A stretch of 64,000 bases of DNA from Beverwykella pulmonaria (taxonomy: Eukaryota; Ascomycota; Dothideomycetes; Pleosporales; Melanommataceae), in contig BCHH01000010.1 of assembly GCA_001599595.1 (NCBI GenBank), positions 665,359 to 729,358 of the forward strand. The letters are read 5' to 3'. Positions within the stretch are counted from its first letter, which is position 1; every line of letters starts with the position of its first letter. Below the pieces are notes generated by a model. The model ran no database searches. It saw nothing but the letters and a program-made list of their open reading frames with translations, and was not told where the DNA came from. Made by a program: the position numbers and the translations under genes. Below, one piece after another: positions 44,827-55,786 of this stretch.

Positions 44827-47800
44827 ATGGCTAGCGGCTCGCTACCCCACCATCTTCACATCCAGGGCACGTCCGCGAAGGACGGCGGCCAGAGCTTTGC
44901 CGGCATCAACCTCGGAACCATCAATTATGCCGCCGGCGACGAGAAGTCACGTAAGTGCCTCATATCTGGAGCTCCCGTGAGGATATCGAATTGAACGATA
45001 AGCCCAGACTTGAACGATGTGCTCAACTCCCTGCCCACCGCAGCAGACGCGCCATTCAACGCATACCAGCGACAACACGACCCCAGATGCCTTCCCGATA
45101 CGCGCGTCGACCTCCTCCAGGAAATATACCACTGGGCCGATGGCCGAGACGAGCGCTGCATCTTCTGGTTGAACGGCCTGGCCGGCACGGGGAAGTCGAC
45201 GATTGCTCGCACCGTCGCCCGCGAATTCTTTGACCAGAAACGCCTGGGAGCCAGCTTCTTCTTTTCGCGCGGCGGCGGAGATGTCGGCCATGCAGGCAAG
45301 CTCGTTACCAGCATCGCGGTGCAGCTGGCGAACAGCATACCCTCCCTCCGCCAGCATAGTTGCGATGCCATCAAAGAGAGCCGCGACATTGCCAACCAGT
45401 CTCTGCGCGACCAGTGGCAGCAACTGGTCTTTCGTCCGTTATCCAAGTTGGACAAGGACAGCGACCGGTCTTCGTGCGTTCTTGTGGTCGATGCGCTTGA
45501 CGAGTGCGACAATGCCAACAACATCCGGATCATCGTGCAGCTTTTGGCGGAAGCTCGGTCTTTGGAGACGATCCGACTACGAATCTTCCTGACGAGCCGC
45601 CCGGAGATTCCAGTCCGACATGGAATCCGCCAGATACCGGATGGAGGACACCAGGATTTTGTACTTCACAGTATAGCACCGTCGGTTGTGGATCACGACC
45701 TCTGTGTTTTCTTTGAGCACAATTTCAACGTCATTAGGGAAGAACAATATCTGGATGCCTGCTGGCCGGGCGACCCGATGATCAAGCGATTGATCCAGAT
45801 CGCAGGCGGGCTTTTCATCTGGGCAGCGACCGCATGCCGGTTTATTCGTGAAGGAAAACGATTTGCAGCGAATAGACTCAACACGATTCTCCAGGGAAGC
45901 AGCTGTACTCCTACAGCTCCAGAAAAGCACCTCAATGAGGTTTACACGATAGTGCTGAAGCAATCGGTCGGTCCAGATTTTACTGACGAAGAGAAACAAG
46001 GGGCATTTTGCATGCTACGAGCAACTCTCGGCGGCATCGTTGTCCTGCAGTCGTCACTCTCTGCGTTATCTTTGAGCAGGTTGCTAGGTTCAAAGAAAGA
46101 GGTTATTGACCAGACACTCAGCGACCTACACTCCATTATAGACGTTCCAGAGGATCAAAACCAGCCTCTTCGTCTTCACCATCCGTCGTTTCGGGACTAT
46201 CTCCTCAGCAATGACAGGTGCAGAGACCAAGACCTATGGGTGGACGAGAGGCATGCGCATCACGTGTTAGCTGACAGGTGTATGCAGCTCATGTCGACAT
46301 CACTCAAGCAAGACATCTGTGGCGTGGATGCTCCCGGTATGCTGGTAGCTAACGTCAAGAAAAGTCAGATTGAGCAGAGTCTTCCTCCTGAAGTACAGTA
46401 CGCCTGTTATTACTGGATTGATCACGTCCAGAAGAGCAGCACTCAACTCTGCGACAACGACCAGGTACATGAGTTCCTACAGGAGCATTTACTTCACTGG
46501 CTCGAGGCTCTTGGATGGATGGGGAAGATATCTGATGGTGTTCATGCTATTGCGGCTCTGGAGTCATTTATTTTAGTCAGTATATCTCCAGCATTGCCAA
46601 GCCCGCGCTAACAATGCTGATAGTCTAGCGATTGCCCGGGTCTCTGGAGCTTTGTCCACGACGCGAAGCGGTTCGTTTTCTATAATCGGCCGGCAATTGA
46701 GCAGGCTCCGCTCCAGACGTACAGCAGTGCGCTCGTATTTGCACCAAAATCGAGCATAATAAGGGAGAGGTTCAAAGGCTGCATACCTGGATGGATGCGA
46801 GTGCTGCCGAAGGTGGAGGAGAAGTGGAATGCGGTGCTGCAGACGCTCGAGGGCCATGAGAGCTCGGTCACCTCTGTAGCCTTCTCGCAGGATGGCAAGA
46901 CGCTAGCTTCGGCATCGAGCGACAAGACTGTCAAGCTGTGGGACGCCGGATCGGGCGCGCTGCTGCAGACGCTCGAGGGCCATGAGAGCCCGGTCACCTC
47001 TGTAGCCTTCTCGCAGGACGACAAGACGCTGGCCTCGGCATCATGGGACAGCACCGTCAAGCTGTGGGACGCCGGATCGGGCGTGCTGCTGCAGACGCTC
47101 GGGGGCCATGAGAGCTCGGTCACCTCTGTAGCCTTCTCGCAGGATGGCAAGACGCTAGCGTCGGCATCGAGCGACAAGACCGTCAAGCTGTGGGACGCCG
47201 GATCGGGCGCGCTGCTGAAGACTCTCGAGGGCCATGAGAGCTCGGTCACCTCTGTAGCTTTCTCACGGGACGGCAAGACACTGGCGTCGGCATCGAGCGA
47301 CAAGACCGTCAAGCTGTGGGACAACGGGTCGGGCGCGCTGCGGCAAACGCTTGAGGGCCATGGGGGCAGCGTCACTTCTGTAGCCTTCTCGTGGGACGGC
47401 AAGACGCTGGCGTCGGCATCGAGCGACAAGACCGTCAAGCTGTGGTGCAACGGGTCGGGCGCGCTGCGGCAGACGCTAGAGGGCCATGAGGGAAGCGTTA
47501 CCTCTATAACCTTCTCGCGGGACAGCAAGATGCTGGCGTCGGCATCGAACGACAAGACTGTCAAGCTGTGGGACAACGGGTCGGGCGCGCTGCTGCAGAC
47601 GCTCGAGGGCCATAGGAGCTGGGTCACCTCTGTAGCCTTTTCGCGGGACGGTAAGACGCTGGCATCGGGATCAGACGGCCGCATCGTCAAGCTGTGGGAC
47701 ACCGGGTCAGGCGCACTGTGGCAGACGCTCGAAGGCCATGAGAGCTCGGTCACCTCTTTAACCTTCTCGCTGGACGGCAAGACGCTGGCGTCAGCATCGG

Positions 47801-48645
47801 ACGGCCGTACCGTCAAGCTGTGGGACACCGGGTCGGGCGCACTGCTGCAGACGCTTGAGGGCCATGAGAGCCCGGTCAAGTCTGTAGCCTTCTCGCGGGA
47901 CAGCAAGACGCTGGCCTCGGCATCATGGGACAAAACCGTCAAGCTGTGGGACGCCGGATCGGGCGCGCTGCTGCAGACGCTCGAGGGCCATGAGAGCCCA
48001 GTCAACTCTATAGCCTTCTCGCAGGACGACAAGACGCTGGCCTCGGCATCATGGGACAACACCGTCAAGCTGTGGGACGCCGGGTCAGGCGCGCTGCTGC
48101 AGACGCTCGAGGGCCATGAGAGCTCGGTCACCTCTGTAGCCTTCTCGCGGGACGGCAAGACGCTGATATCGGCATCACTCGACACCGTCAAGCTGTGGGA
48201 CGCCGGGTCGGGCGCGCTGCTGCAGACGCTCGAGGGCCATGAGNGCCCGGTCACCTCTGTAGCCTTCTCGCGGGACGGCAAGACGCTGATGTCGGCATCA
48301 CTCGACGACACCGTCAAGCTGTGGGACGCCGGGTCGGGCGCGCTGCTGCAGACGCTCAACGTCGACAGTACTGTCCACACTCTCTCTTTCTCCGCCGATG
48401 GTACCCACCTCAAGACGAATAGAGGATCATTGCCTGTCTCATCCCTTTCCTCTACCAATTCAGCCGTGCCCCACCAGCTGGTTTTCCCCTCGATATTTGT
48501 CAAGGACCAATGGGTGTGTAGTCAACCCGGGCCGATCCTTTGGCTTCCTCCCGAGCATCGAACAGACTGCATCGCATTTCATGGAAACCTCGTTGGCTTT
48601 GGGTATAAATCGGGAAGCGTCACAGTTATGGAACTGGCTCTATGA
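44827..48645 (+). CDS. NACHT-WD40 NLR-like protein with 12 near-identical WD40 repeats
   Basis: Three exons, 44827-44950, 45008-46575 and 46624-48645 (introns 57 and 48 bp), joining to 1237 residues. A short N-terminus (about 42 residues) holds FAGINLGTINYAAGDE but no HET, HeLo or lipase-like effector domain. The NACHT domain starts near residue 85 with the P-loop NGLAGTGKSTIA (about residue 97), Walker B VLVVDALDEC (about 199-208), and the sensor LTSRPE; a winged-helix-like region follows to SFRDYLLS. From residue 636 to 1138 there are 12 WD40 blades of 42 residues (one of 41), then a divergent tail ending SGSVTVMELAL. It is of the HET-E/HET-D/NWD class of STAND proteins involved in non-self recognition, where the WD repeats bind the ligand. 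One N at 48244 makes one residue unknown. The start Met is the nearest in-frame one and is uncertain. Confidence 0.88.
46837..48345 (+). repeat. Twelve 126-bp WD40-coding tandem repeats
   Basis: Units start with CTGCAGACGCTCGAGGGCCA and are 126 bp, except unit 11, which lacks one codon (123 bp; SLDTVKLW in place of SLDDTVKLW). Copies differ mainly at a few codons: the two residues after GHE/GH, the residue before D in S-x-D-G/D-K, the W/S/N/L-D-x pair before TVKLW, and A/N/T before GSG. The rest is almost invariant at DNA level, which shows recent unequal exchange or conversion. Confidence 0.93.
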
Positions 48646-49484
48646 GCTTTTATGAGCTTTCTTCGACCTCCTCCCCAGCCATCTCCAACAATGCGCCATC
48701 TCTCTTTATAGTCCATGCATAGTACGAATGGCGATGGGTGATGATTAATGGTTAAATAAAAATACAAAATCTTTGAAATCTGAAGTACGCCTTGATGCCA
48801 TTGTGATCAATAATTCCAGGGCTACCACTTACAAAGGCGTTTGGACAATTGGAGACTAACTTAGTACATTTTGTCACGTGTCGCACGTGTTCTATTATAT
48901 GTGCTATTCTAGCTATATTTCCCTATAAAACGGTTAAAGTCTAAGCTGTTTGCAGCGGCTCCATTCACCTGTATATGCATTTAGATCGTGGGAGACGATT
49001 CTGCCAAAATATATTGTGAATTTTTGAGCATTTTGTCGGAAGATATGGCTCAATCAGCGTGCTAGGGCAGATCAATAGAGCTGTGCTCTGAAATCGAAAG
49101 CTCTTCATTTGCGCCACAGTTTCCGCTAATTTCGGAGCCAAATGAGTGTAGTAGCATTGAGTTGTGGAGGATTGGGTTGCCAAGAATCCATGCTGGGAGA
49201 CTTTGTACCGGTATGCCAAGCAGATAATGATTACTAAGACTAATTCGTCTCAACAGGCAGCAGCCTGGATAACTATACAGAGGCTTAGTAGCCCAATCGG
49301 CTTCTCCTACCCAGTATTCATCATTCTTATCGACGCGTATTGAAGTTCCACTCTGGGGCCAGTCCTTTACAATCACGTTACACGAGAAACATTGACTGCC
49401 TTGTGAATAGGCATCGGCCGACAACATTCTTAACTTTTTCCAACACTCTCTTTAGAAAGATACACCTGCCAAACCTTACTCAAC
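48646..49484. other. Intergenic, no feature recognised
   Basis: About 0.84 kb. A CACGTGTCGCACGTGTT word lies at 48875-48893. No frame is supported; the right end is the likely promoter of the 157-residue gene. Confidence 0.4.
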
Positions 49485-49958
49485 ATGAGCAACCTCAGCC
49501 CTGATGAGTTCGAATCCCTTCGACATTGGTCAGAATTCGGCCGAAGAGGGAAACCAGCAACCGAACGTGTTACTGCCACAAGCTGGAAAACGCATACATT
49601 TAAGAAGCCGGTCACCTCAAAATGGAACCAGTTAATTCCACAAGCCGAGCTCCCCAAACTGCTCAACGGCTTCCAGCCAACTGAAATGGAGGATAAATGG
49701 TTCGTGTACGCCGACGGGCCGGATGCTCAAGGCAACGCCATATTGCACATGCATCGTAGTTGGACTGGCTTTAAGATGGCGGAAATGAAATTGGTCATTG
49801 AGTTGGACAAAGATGGTGAATTTGCGGGCAAAGACTCTTATTTTACAGATATCACGTGGGAATCCGATGCCGAGCGGATTCAGGGACAGACAGAAGAAAA
49901 GGCGAAGACCACGGCAAAGGAAGTTTGCAATTGGTGTATGGAGATTCAACTTCCGTGA
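49485..49958 (+). CDS. Conserved hypothetical protein with HRSWTG motif
   Basis: Intronless, 157 residues, no signal peptide or membrane helix. The core EMEDKWFVYADGPD, ILHMHRSWTGFKMAEMKLVI and a C-terminal amphipathic part (AKTTAKEVCNWCMEIQL) resemble a family of uncharacterised proteins widespread in bacteria, in which an M-E-D-R/K-W-F motif and an H-R-S-W-T-G motif are kept (from memory; I cannot name the family). No catalytic site is known to me. It stands between the NACHT-WD40 gene and the HET gene. A fungal copy without introns may have come by transfer, but this is inference. The start is the first Met after the promoter, with SPDEFESLRHW beginning the conserved part. Confidence 0.6.
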   Translation: MSNLSPDEFESLRHWSEFGRRGKPATERVTATSWKTHTFKKPVTSKWNQLIPQAELPKLLNGFQPTEMEDKWFVYADGPDAQGNAILHMHRSWTGFKMAEMKLVIELDKDGEFAGKDSYFTDITWESDAERIQGQTEEKAKTTAKEVCNWCMEIQLP

Positions 49959-50505
49959 AGGCCGTGTGCCTGGCTGAAGAGACTATTGGGATAATATGTT
50001 ATTAGCCAGCAATACTTATGCCTCCCAACTACAGGGAAACCAGGAAGGCTAGAATAGCTGAGGTGAAGAGAAAACCTCCGAGGACGGTGCAGGCATTTAC
50101 TGTTCCTAGTTTTTATGACAGTAAAATCCTTTTCTGGTGACGCAAGCTTGCTTGTGTCTGTCACGGAGAAGTTTGAAATGATTCTTGATAGATGTGTCTT
50201 TCCATGACGAGGAGCTACTGAATAATATGGCAGGCACAGGTCGGCTTCGAGATATGTCTTTTAACATGCACAGCATTCCCTTGCAACATAAGGGCATCTG
50301 CGCTTAGCGTTGTACTGTAAATGCAGTTAACACCAGAGGTGGCTTCCGGGGCTATATTGCATAAATGGTCCAATTCTGGGCATGTTATAGGGTAACATGT
50401 GGAGCAGATCATCGGATAGCCCAGTTCTGCCCCCGTGCCTTATAAATCCATTTTTCTCGCACATGGCCAGTAAACTAGCAAAAGGAACATCGGATTTTTC
50501 TGTTC
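49959..50505. other. Spacer between convergent genes
   Basis: About 0.55 kb. On the minus strand a frame at 50512-50327 would continue the HET gene (LLAMCEKNGFIRHGG and LLHMLPYNMP) if a 35-base intron were removed after ADK; that is shorter than any other intron here, so I leave it out of the HET model. Confidence 0.4.
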
Positions 50506-51570
50506 CTACCACTTGTCTGCATGTTGTTGCCGAGTATGGACGTACAGTTGCTCAAATGTCTCCTCCACTGACATCATGTAATCCACTGGGAACCCCCTCC
50601 CATTATCGGCCAATGCCATGACTGAATATATACGATCTCTCGTATCCGTAACCTTCTTGTGCCTCATTCGATGAACAACGTCCAAAAGGTCCTCTCGATC
50701 ATCAATATTGCCCCTATATTTTAAGCCATATTCTCCTGAACGGCCTAATCTTCTGACCGTAAGCTCCAAAATCTCGCGCAAGTTTGCCAAGTCTATTGGT
50801 GTAGCATATTCTCTCTCTACATTGAACTTTGTCCATGATGGAAGCACTTCAAGGTATTTGACTCGTTTAAGGAAGCGAAACGTGTCTTTTTCTTTCCATG
50901 ATAGCGTGTGTGGTCCAATGTTCACTGTTATCGACTGTGCCAATGCCGACTCTTGAATCACCCAGCCCCTTTCAAACCAGGACCGGGATAGAATGTCGCC
51001 TAACGCCCAGACCAACTCAGGAGTCTCCTTGAGCCAGTCTGCTATCGGCAAGTCTTTGTCGTTCGTCGTCCCCAAGAGATATTTCAAGGCTGCGATTCCT
51101 GCTGCGCTGGCCTTAGTTGCCTCCCCTAGCCATATTTGGACATTTCTAGCGTAATTGTAGACCTCAGGCATCAACTGTATCTGGGATGCCTTCTCTTCGG
51201 TGCTAGATTGGTTGATGCATATGGCATCTACCCATATCGGGTATTGCTTGCGCTGTCTTGTACGAAGCTCCTGTAGCGCGGCAAACAAGCTTTCACCGAC
51301 TGAAACGCTCAGCCCGTCGATCTCAATTGTTGGATTTTTATCGGTTGGCATGCCCCAGACGTAGGACAAAGCATCGTATGTACCTCGCACGTCTTCCAGA
51401 TTGCACACGAGTAAACTGCATTGAATCGGAGTATGTTCGGCGCCCGGTTGGAGCAAGATAACGCGGATTTGTCCAGAGCCCAGAGCCTGGTAGTGAGGGA
51501 AGCTGTGAAAAGTTTTAGGAGTCTTGTTAAGTTTTGAGAAGAAACCGTTGGATATTTGTGATATGGGCAT
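50506..51570 (-). CDS. HET-domain protein
   Basis: Intronless frame of 354 residues. The HET domain covers about residues 65-215: YDALSYVWGMPTDK, ALQELRTRQRKQYPIWVDAICINQSS, QIQLMPEVYNYARNVQIWLGEA, and SRSWFERGWVIQESALA, the standard order of conserved blocks. The region after it (LLDVVHRMRHKKVTDTRDRIYSVMALA) is typical of HET proteins, which then usually continue for 200 or more residues; this one ends early at TAG after QQHADKW. It is either a short form or truncated, with a possible C-terminal exon at 50476-50327. HET proteins execute vegetative incompatibility, causing cell death when activated. An F in SRSWFERGW and conserved W residues are intact, so the domain itself could be active. 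Confidence 0.82.
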   Translation of the reverse strand: MPISQISNGFFSKLNKTPKTFHSFPHYQALGSGQIRVILLQPGAEHTPIQCSLLVCNLEDVRGTYDALSYVWGMPTDKNPTIEIDGLSVSVGESLFAALQELRTRQRKQYPIWVDAICINQSSTEEKASQIQLMPEVYNYARNVQIWLGEATKASAAGIAALKYLLGTTNDKDLPIADWLKETPELVWALGDILSRSWFERGWVIQESALAQSITVNIGPHTLSWKEKDTFRFLKRVKYLEVLPSWTKFNVEREYATPIDLANLREILELTVRRLGRSGEYGLKYRGNIDDREDLLDVVHRMRHKKVTDTRDRIYSVMALADNGRGFPVDYMMSVEETFEQLYVHTRQQHADKW

Positions 51571-52520
51571 CGTGGAAGAAGACGGTTGATCATTTAGTTA
51601 ATCGTCTCGTGGGGAACGAGAACAAGACGAGACAATCCGACCGAGGCGCAACATCCACTTTTAATCCTCCCAAAGTATGCGATTGCTGAAAGCCGACACC
51701 ACTTGAATTTTGGGGCTGTGAAGTGGCTCTGCTTTGCTGGGCGCATTGCTACCGACCTATACGACAGCCCATTTCTGGGCCACTGCTGCCATCTTCACAA
51801 GTGGCCTACCGGTATTTCTGGGCTTTATTGTCAGCTCACTCCTGAAACTATCTTTCGAGTAGAGTTGACCAAAAACTATGACTAGGAGTATCTATTATTT
51901 TCTATACTTGGAAATAGGCCGGCTAAAGGAGTTTGGATAGAAGAGTGAGTTGAAAGTGAGCATCCTGATTCTGAGCCGTGGCGGTGCAGCCTGAGCAGGG
52001 ACTGAGCCGAAGTTGAGCCGGGCATTTTTTTGCATTTACAAACCAGGGATACGGCGCTAATCGAAATAGAGCGAGGTCAGTTGGCCGGCGATATAAGCGC
52101 AGAGACAGGCACGCGGCTGACAAAAAAAAAGCGCACACCAAACCACCAAAACAAAGGTTAACACCAAAAACTAACTTTTTTTACTTCCTTATAACAACAT
52201 GACAACAAGGTGTTATAATTCAAAACCAGGGTGTATTATAGTGACGAACCTTCTCTATAGTAGTGTTAGAGTTTTATCAATTAATTTCTGCTTGCTGTTA
52301 TAGAGGACATGTATGTTTCTTAGAGAGTTTTAGGTTTGCGGGTGACAGGATGACTGAGCTGCATGCTCATCTACGCCAACTGTGAAGACGGCTTAGCGTG
52401 CACGTTCCAAGCAGACGTCATACTCTTCCATCTCCCGTCCAGCACAGTAAACACGCCATCATCCATGCAGTCGCCTTACAATACCACGAATCGCTGACGC
52501 GAATACGCTTTCAACTAAAA
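51571..52520. other. Intergenic, AT-rich in part
   Basis: About 0.95 kb, with an AT-rich portion at 51880-52330 lacking frames. The last part is the promoter of the Sac-phosphatase gene. Confidence 0.4.
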
Positions 52521-55500
52521 ATGCCGGGCCTTGTCCGAAAGCTCCTCGTCTTTGCGGCGGTCGACGGGCTCATCCTGCAACCTGCCCCTCCAAGAAACCA
52601 TCCTCCAGCGACACAGCAGGCCATAAAGATCGACTACAAGGGCAATGTGGGACCCCTTCTCAAGGACAGACGGGAGGCAGATACCGCGCCAGTATCACTT
52701 GACTCTCACGGTATTGTTGGTACGCATGCATTTGTTGGAACGACACATTTTAGCTTTTCCCCAGCAGCACCAGCGTCCCACAGGCTGACCCCTCCCATAC
52801 AGGCCTCTTGAAAATCGCAACCTCCTTCTTCCTGATATCGATATCCGGCCGCGAGCAAGTCGCCCAGATACGCGGGAAGCTCGTTTACAAAATCACCGAC
52901 ATCGCCCTCATCCCGCTCTCCTCACAAGCCGACGCCGATAAGGCCATTGTCTCCGCGCGCGAACACGTCCTACGACACAACCAGGAAAAAGAAGCTGGAG
53001 AAGAAGAATATGATAGCGAGAGCGAGGACGATGCGCCAAGCGTCACAGACTCCCTCGTGGACGAACCTGCGAGTGTTCCAACCGAGGTCAAAGACCCGCT
53101 TACGGGGCAAAGAGGACCGCTGCAGAGAAAGTCAAGCGTGGCCGAGGACGTGATGCATCGGAAGGGCGTATATGGGCGGTTCGCGGACAAGTGGTTCTCA
53201 AAAAAGGGGTGGAGTGCTGACAGCCGGCGTGCGCAAGGACTAAGCCAGGAAGAGCTATCTGGAAAAAGTACACCGAATAACGTCGAGTCTATTGTCCCAG
53301 AGGCGGATGAATTCCCCGCCAGCGGTTCAAATCTCGATGCCCTTCCGGCTGTTAAAAAAGATGTATCAGAAGCTGTGAGCCCCGAGGAAATACCCAGGGC
53401 GCTGGACGGATCAAACGACTCTACGACGGCCACGCTTCTTCCCAAGATCCTACGGACCACCAAACTTTACTTTGCGTCCGGAAATTTCTTCTTTTCGTAC
53501 GACTATGACCTGTCTCATAGTATTAGCAATCACAATCCTCACGCCAACATTGCGCTTTTTAAGCAGTTCGATCCATTGGTGAGGTCTCATTCTTACGTCT
53601 ATTAGCAACACTGCTTGAGCCCCATTGACTAACGTTCGATTAGTTCTTTTGGAACCAGCACATTATTTCCCCCTTCATAGAGTCCGGACAGCATAGCTTT
53701 GTTCTCCCTGTAATCCAAGGCTTCGTAGGCCAGCGAGCCTTCAGTGTCAAAGTTGTTGATAGCCAGTCTAATAGCATCGCCATAGATCCCACTTCCAGTC
53801 CAGATGACATTCCTCTACGGTCCTGGCAAAAGAATAGACAAGCCGAAACCGACTCGAGCTCGGACACGAACACTGACACTCCACCATCTGAACCATCCAA
53901 CGGCACAGACTTCTTCCTCACACTTATATCACGCCGGTCAGTCAAAAGAGCCGGCCTCCGCTATCTCCGCCGCGGAGTGGACGACGAAGGCAACGCAGCG
54001 AACAGCGTCGAAACAGAACAAATTCTCTCCTCACAGACATGGGACAGTTCTAGAGACAAGATCTTCTCCTTCACCCAATTCCGCGCTTCGATACCCCTGT
54101 TCTTTTCACAGTCTCCATACAGTCTAAAACCTCAAGTCATGCTTTGGGGCTCGCCCGAAACTAACGCGAAAGCGTTCAAACGACATTTTTCAGACCTTGC
54201 ATCGAGATACGGCTCCGTCTATTGTGCTTCTCTTGTCGACAAGCACGGGACGGAAGCCAAGATTGGGGAAGGGTACGAGAGGCAAGCGATAGCCCTAAAT
54301 TCTAGTGGAGGTATTGACGGCCAAGGCAAAGAGCTTGGTTTTGAGTGGTTCGACTTCCACAATGTGTGTCGCGGCATGCGGTTCGAAAACGTGTCGATCC
54401 TCATAGACACCCTTAGCCCCTTCCTAGAATCCACTGGATGGACCGAGATCTCCAATAATCAGATTACGCATAAGCAATTAGGCGTGCTCAGGACAAACTG
54501 CATGGACTGCCTCGATCGCACGAATGTTGTGCAGTCTGCCTGTGCCAGGACTGCACTCGAAAACCAGCTTTCCTCTGGCAATTTTCACATCGATCTCCAT
54601 AACGACCCAAGTACTTCCTGGTTCAACACTCTCTGGGCTGATAATGGCGACAACATATCTCGTCAATATGCGGGAACTGCTGCACTTAAGGGAGACTTCA
54701 CGCGTACTCGAAAACGACAGATTACCGGTGCGCTGACAGACTTCGGGCTCACCTTGACTCGATAGTACGTAAGCCCAAGGTGCAAAGTCAGTGTCTTGTT
54801 GCAAATTGAATGAAGCACTACCTAGGTAGTGTCTCGCCACTTTGCATAAGGCATTGATGTAACACCTACCCTCCATACCTTGTCCCTACTTCTTTGAAGA
54901 ACAACACTAACCTTGGCCAAGCTACAACAACATCGTGAACGACTACTTCGCACAAGCACTTATCGACTATCTCCTTGGGAGAGCCACAGATTCCATCTTT
55001 GCCGAATTCGAAGCAGATATGAAGAGCTCAGACTACTTTATCGATGTACGAAAGGTACGACAAGCTGCTATTGAGCGTTGTACTAGCATTGTCATTGAGG
55101 ACAAGGACGAGGACCTTGTTGCCGGCTGGACACTCTCGGTGCCCACGTCAGCCAACCACCTCAAAACTACAACATTTGAGGAGGCAGTGCTACTGCTTAC
55201 GGAAAAGGCACTATACTTCTGCCGTCTAGATTGGGGCACCGAAAAGGTGCGCGAGTTTGAACGCATTACCCTTGAACAGGTGCAGGGCATTTTTCACGGT
55301 GTATACATCACGAGTACCCTTGCGCAGAGACATATGGATGCGGAGAGGAACGTAGGATTTGTCATCCGATATCGCGCTCAAATAGGTGGGGAGCTTGTTA
55401 GACGTAACACGCGAAGCCTCGACTCCGGAACTTGGGATGAACCTCATGCGAACACAACTAAGGGAGCTCCCGAGGACACGGGTCGGTTCCTCGCTTTCAA

Positions 55501-55786
55501 AGCACTCCAGCCGCATAGCTCTACCGCCACTGGAGATGCCGAGGAGCCGGAGACCGAAGTCCAAGTCGTGAACAACATCTGTGAGGAGATTGTCAGAGTG
55601 GCAAACAAAGCGCGGAAAGAAGGAGCAGTGGAGTGGCGCGTTCCTAGTGATCAAGATGATTCACAAGGCGATACACATGAATTGAAAGTTGAAGAGAAGG
55701 ATATCATAAGCGCGGCAGATGCGAAGAAGAGCACGGGATATCTAGAGCAGTTGGGATACTCACTTAAGAAACTGGTTTGGGCGTGA
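52521..55786 (+). CDS. SacI-domain phosphoinositide phosphatase with hSac2-like C-terminal domain
   Basis: Four exons, 52521-52719, 52803-53578, 53644-54764 and 54922-55786 (introns 83, 65, 157 bp), joining to 986 residues. It removes phosphate from phosphoinositides such as PI4P on internal membranes (known of Sac enzymes). The N-terminal half has KIATSFFLISISGREQVAQI and KLYFASGNFFFSYDYDLSHS with an acidic, Ser-rich insert (residues 150-290) between; then FFWNQHIISPFI, GLRYLRRGVDDEGNAAN (conserved Sac motif), and the catalytic RTNCMDCLDRTN (near residues 608-619), the C-x5-R loop. After DYFAQALIDYLLGR comes the hSac2-like domain (LVAGWTLSVPTSANH, LLLTEKALYFCRLDW, ITLEQVQGIFHGVY). This pairing is seen in INPP5F/Sac2-like proteins. 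All motifs are intact, so it is probably active. Confidence 0.9.

Noticed and set aside
46680..48503. 607-residue open frame on the minus strand with Ser/Pro repeats (WPSSVCSSAPDP)
   Set aside because: It is the antisense shadow of the 126-bp WD40 repeats: a stop-free unit repeated twelve times is automatically open. The plus strand has NACHT and WD40 motifs and correct splicing.
50327..50505. C-terminal extension of the HET gene through a 35-base intron
   Set aside because: The intron would be shorter than any other in the window (minimum 42 bp) and lacks a branch point.
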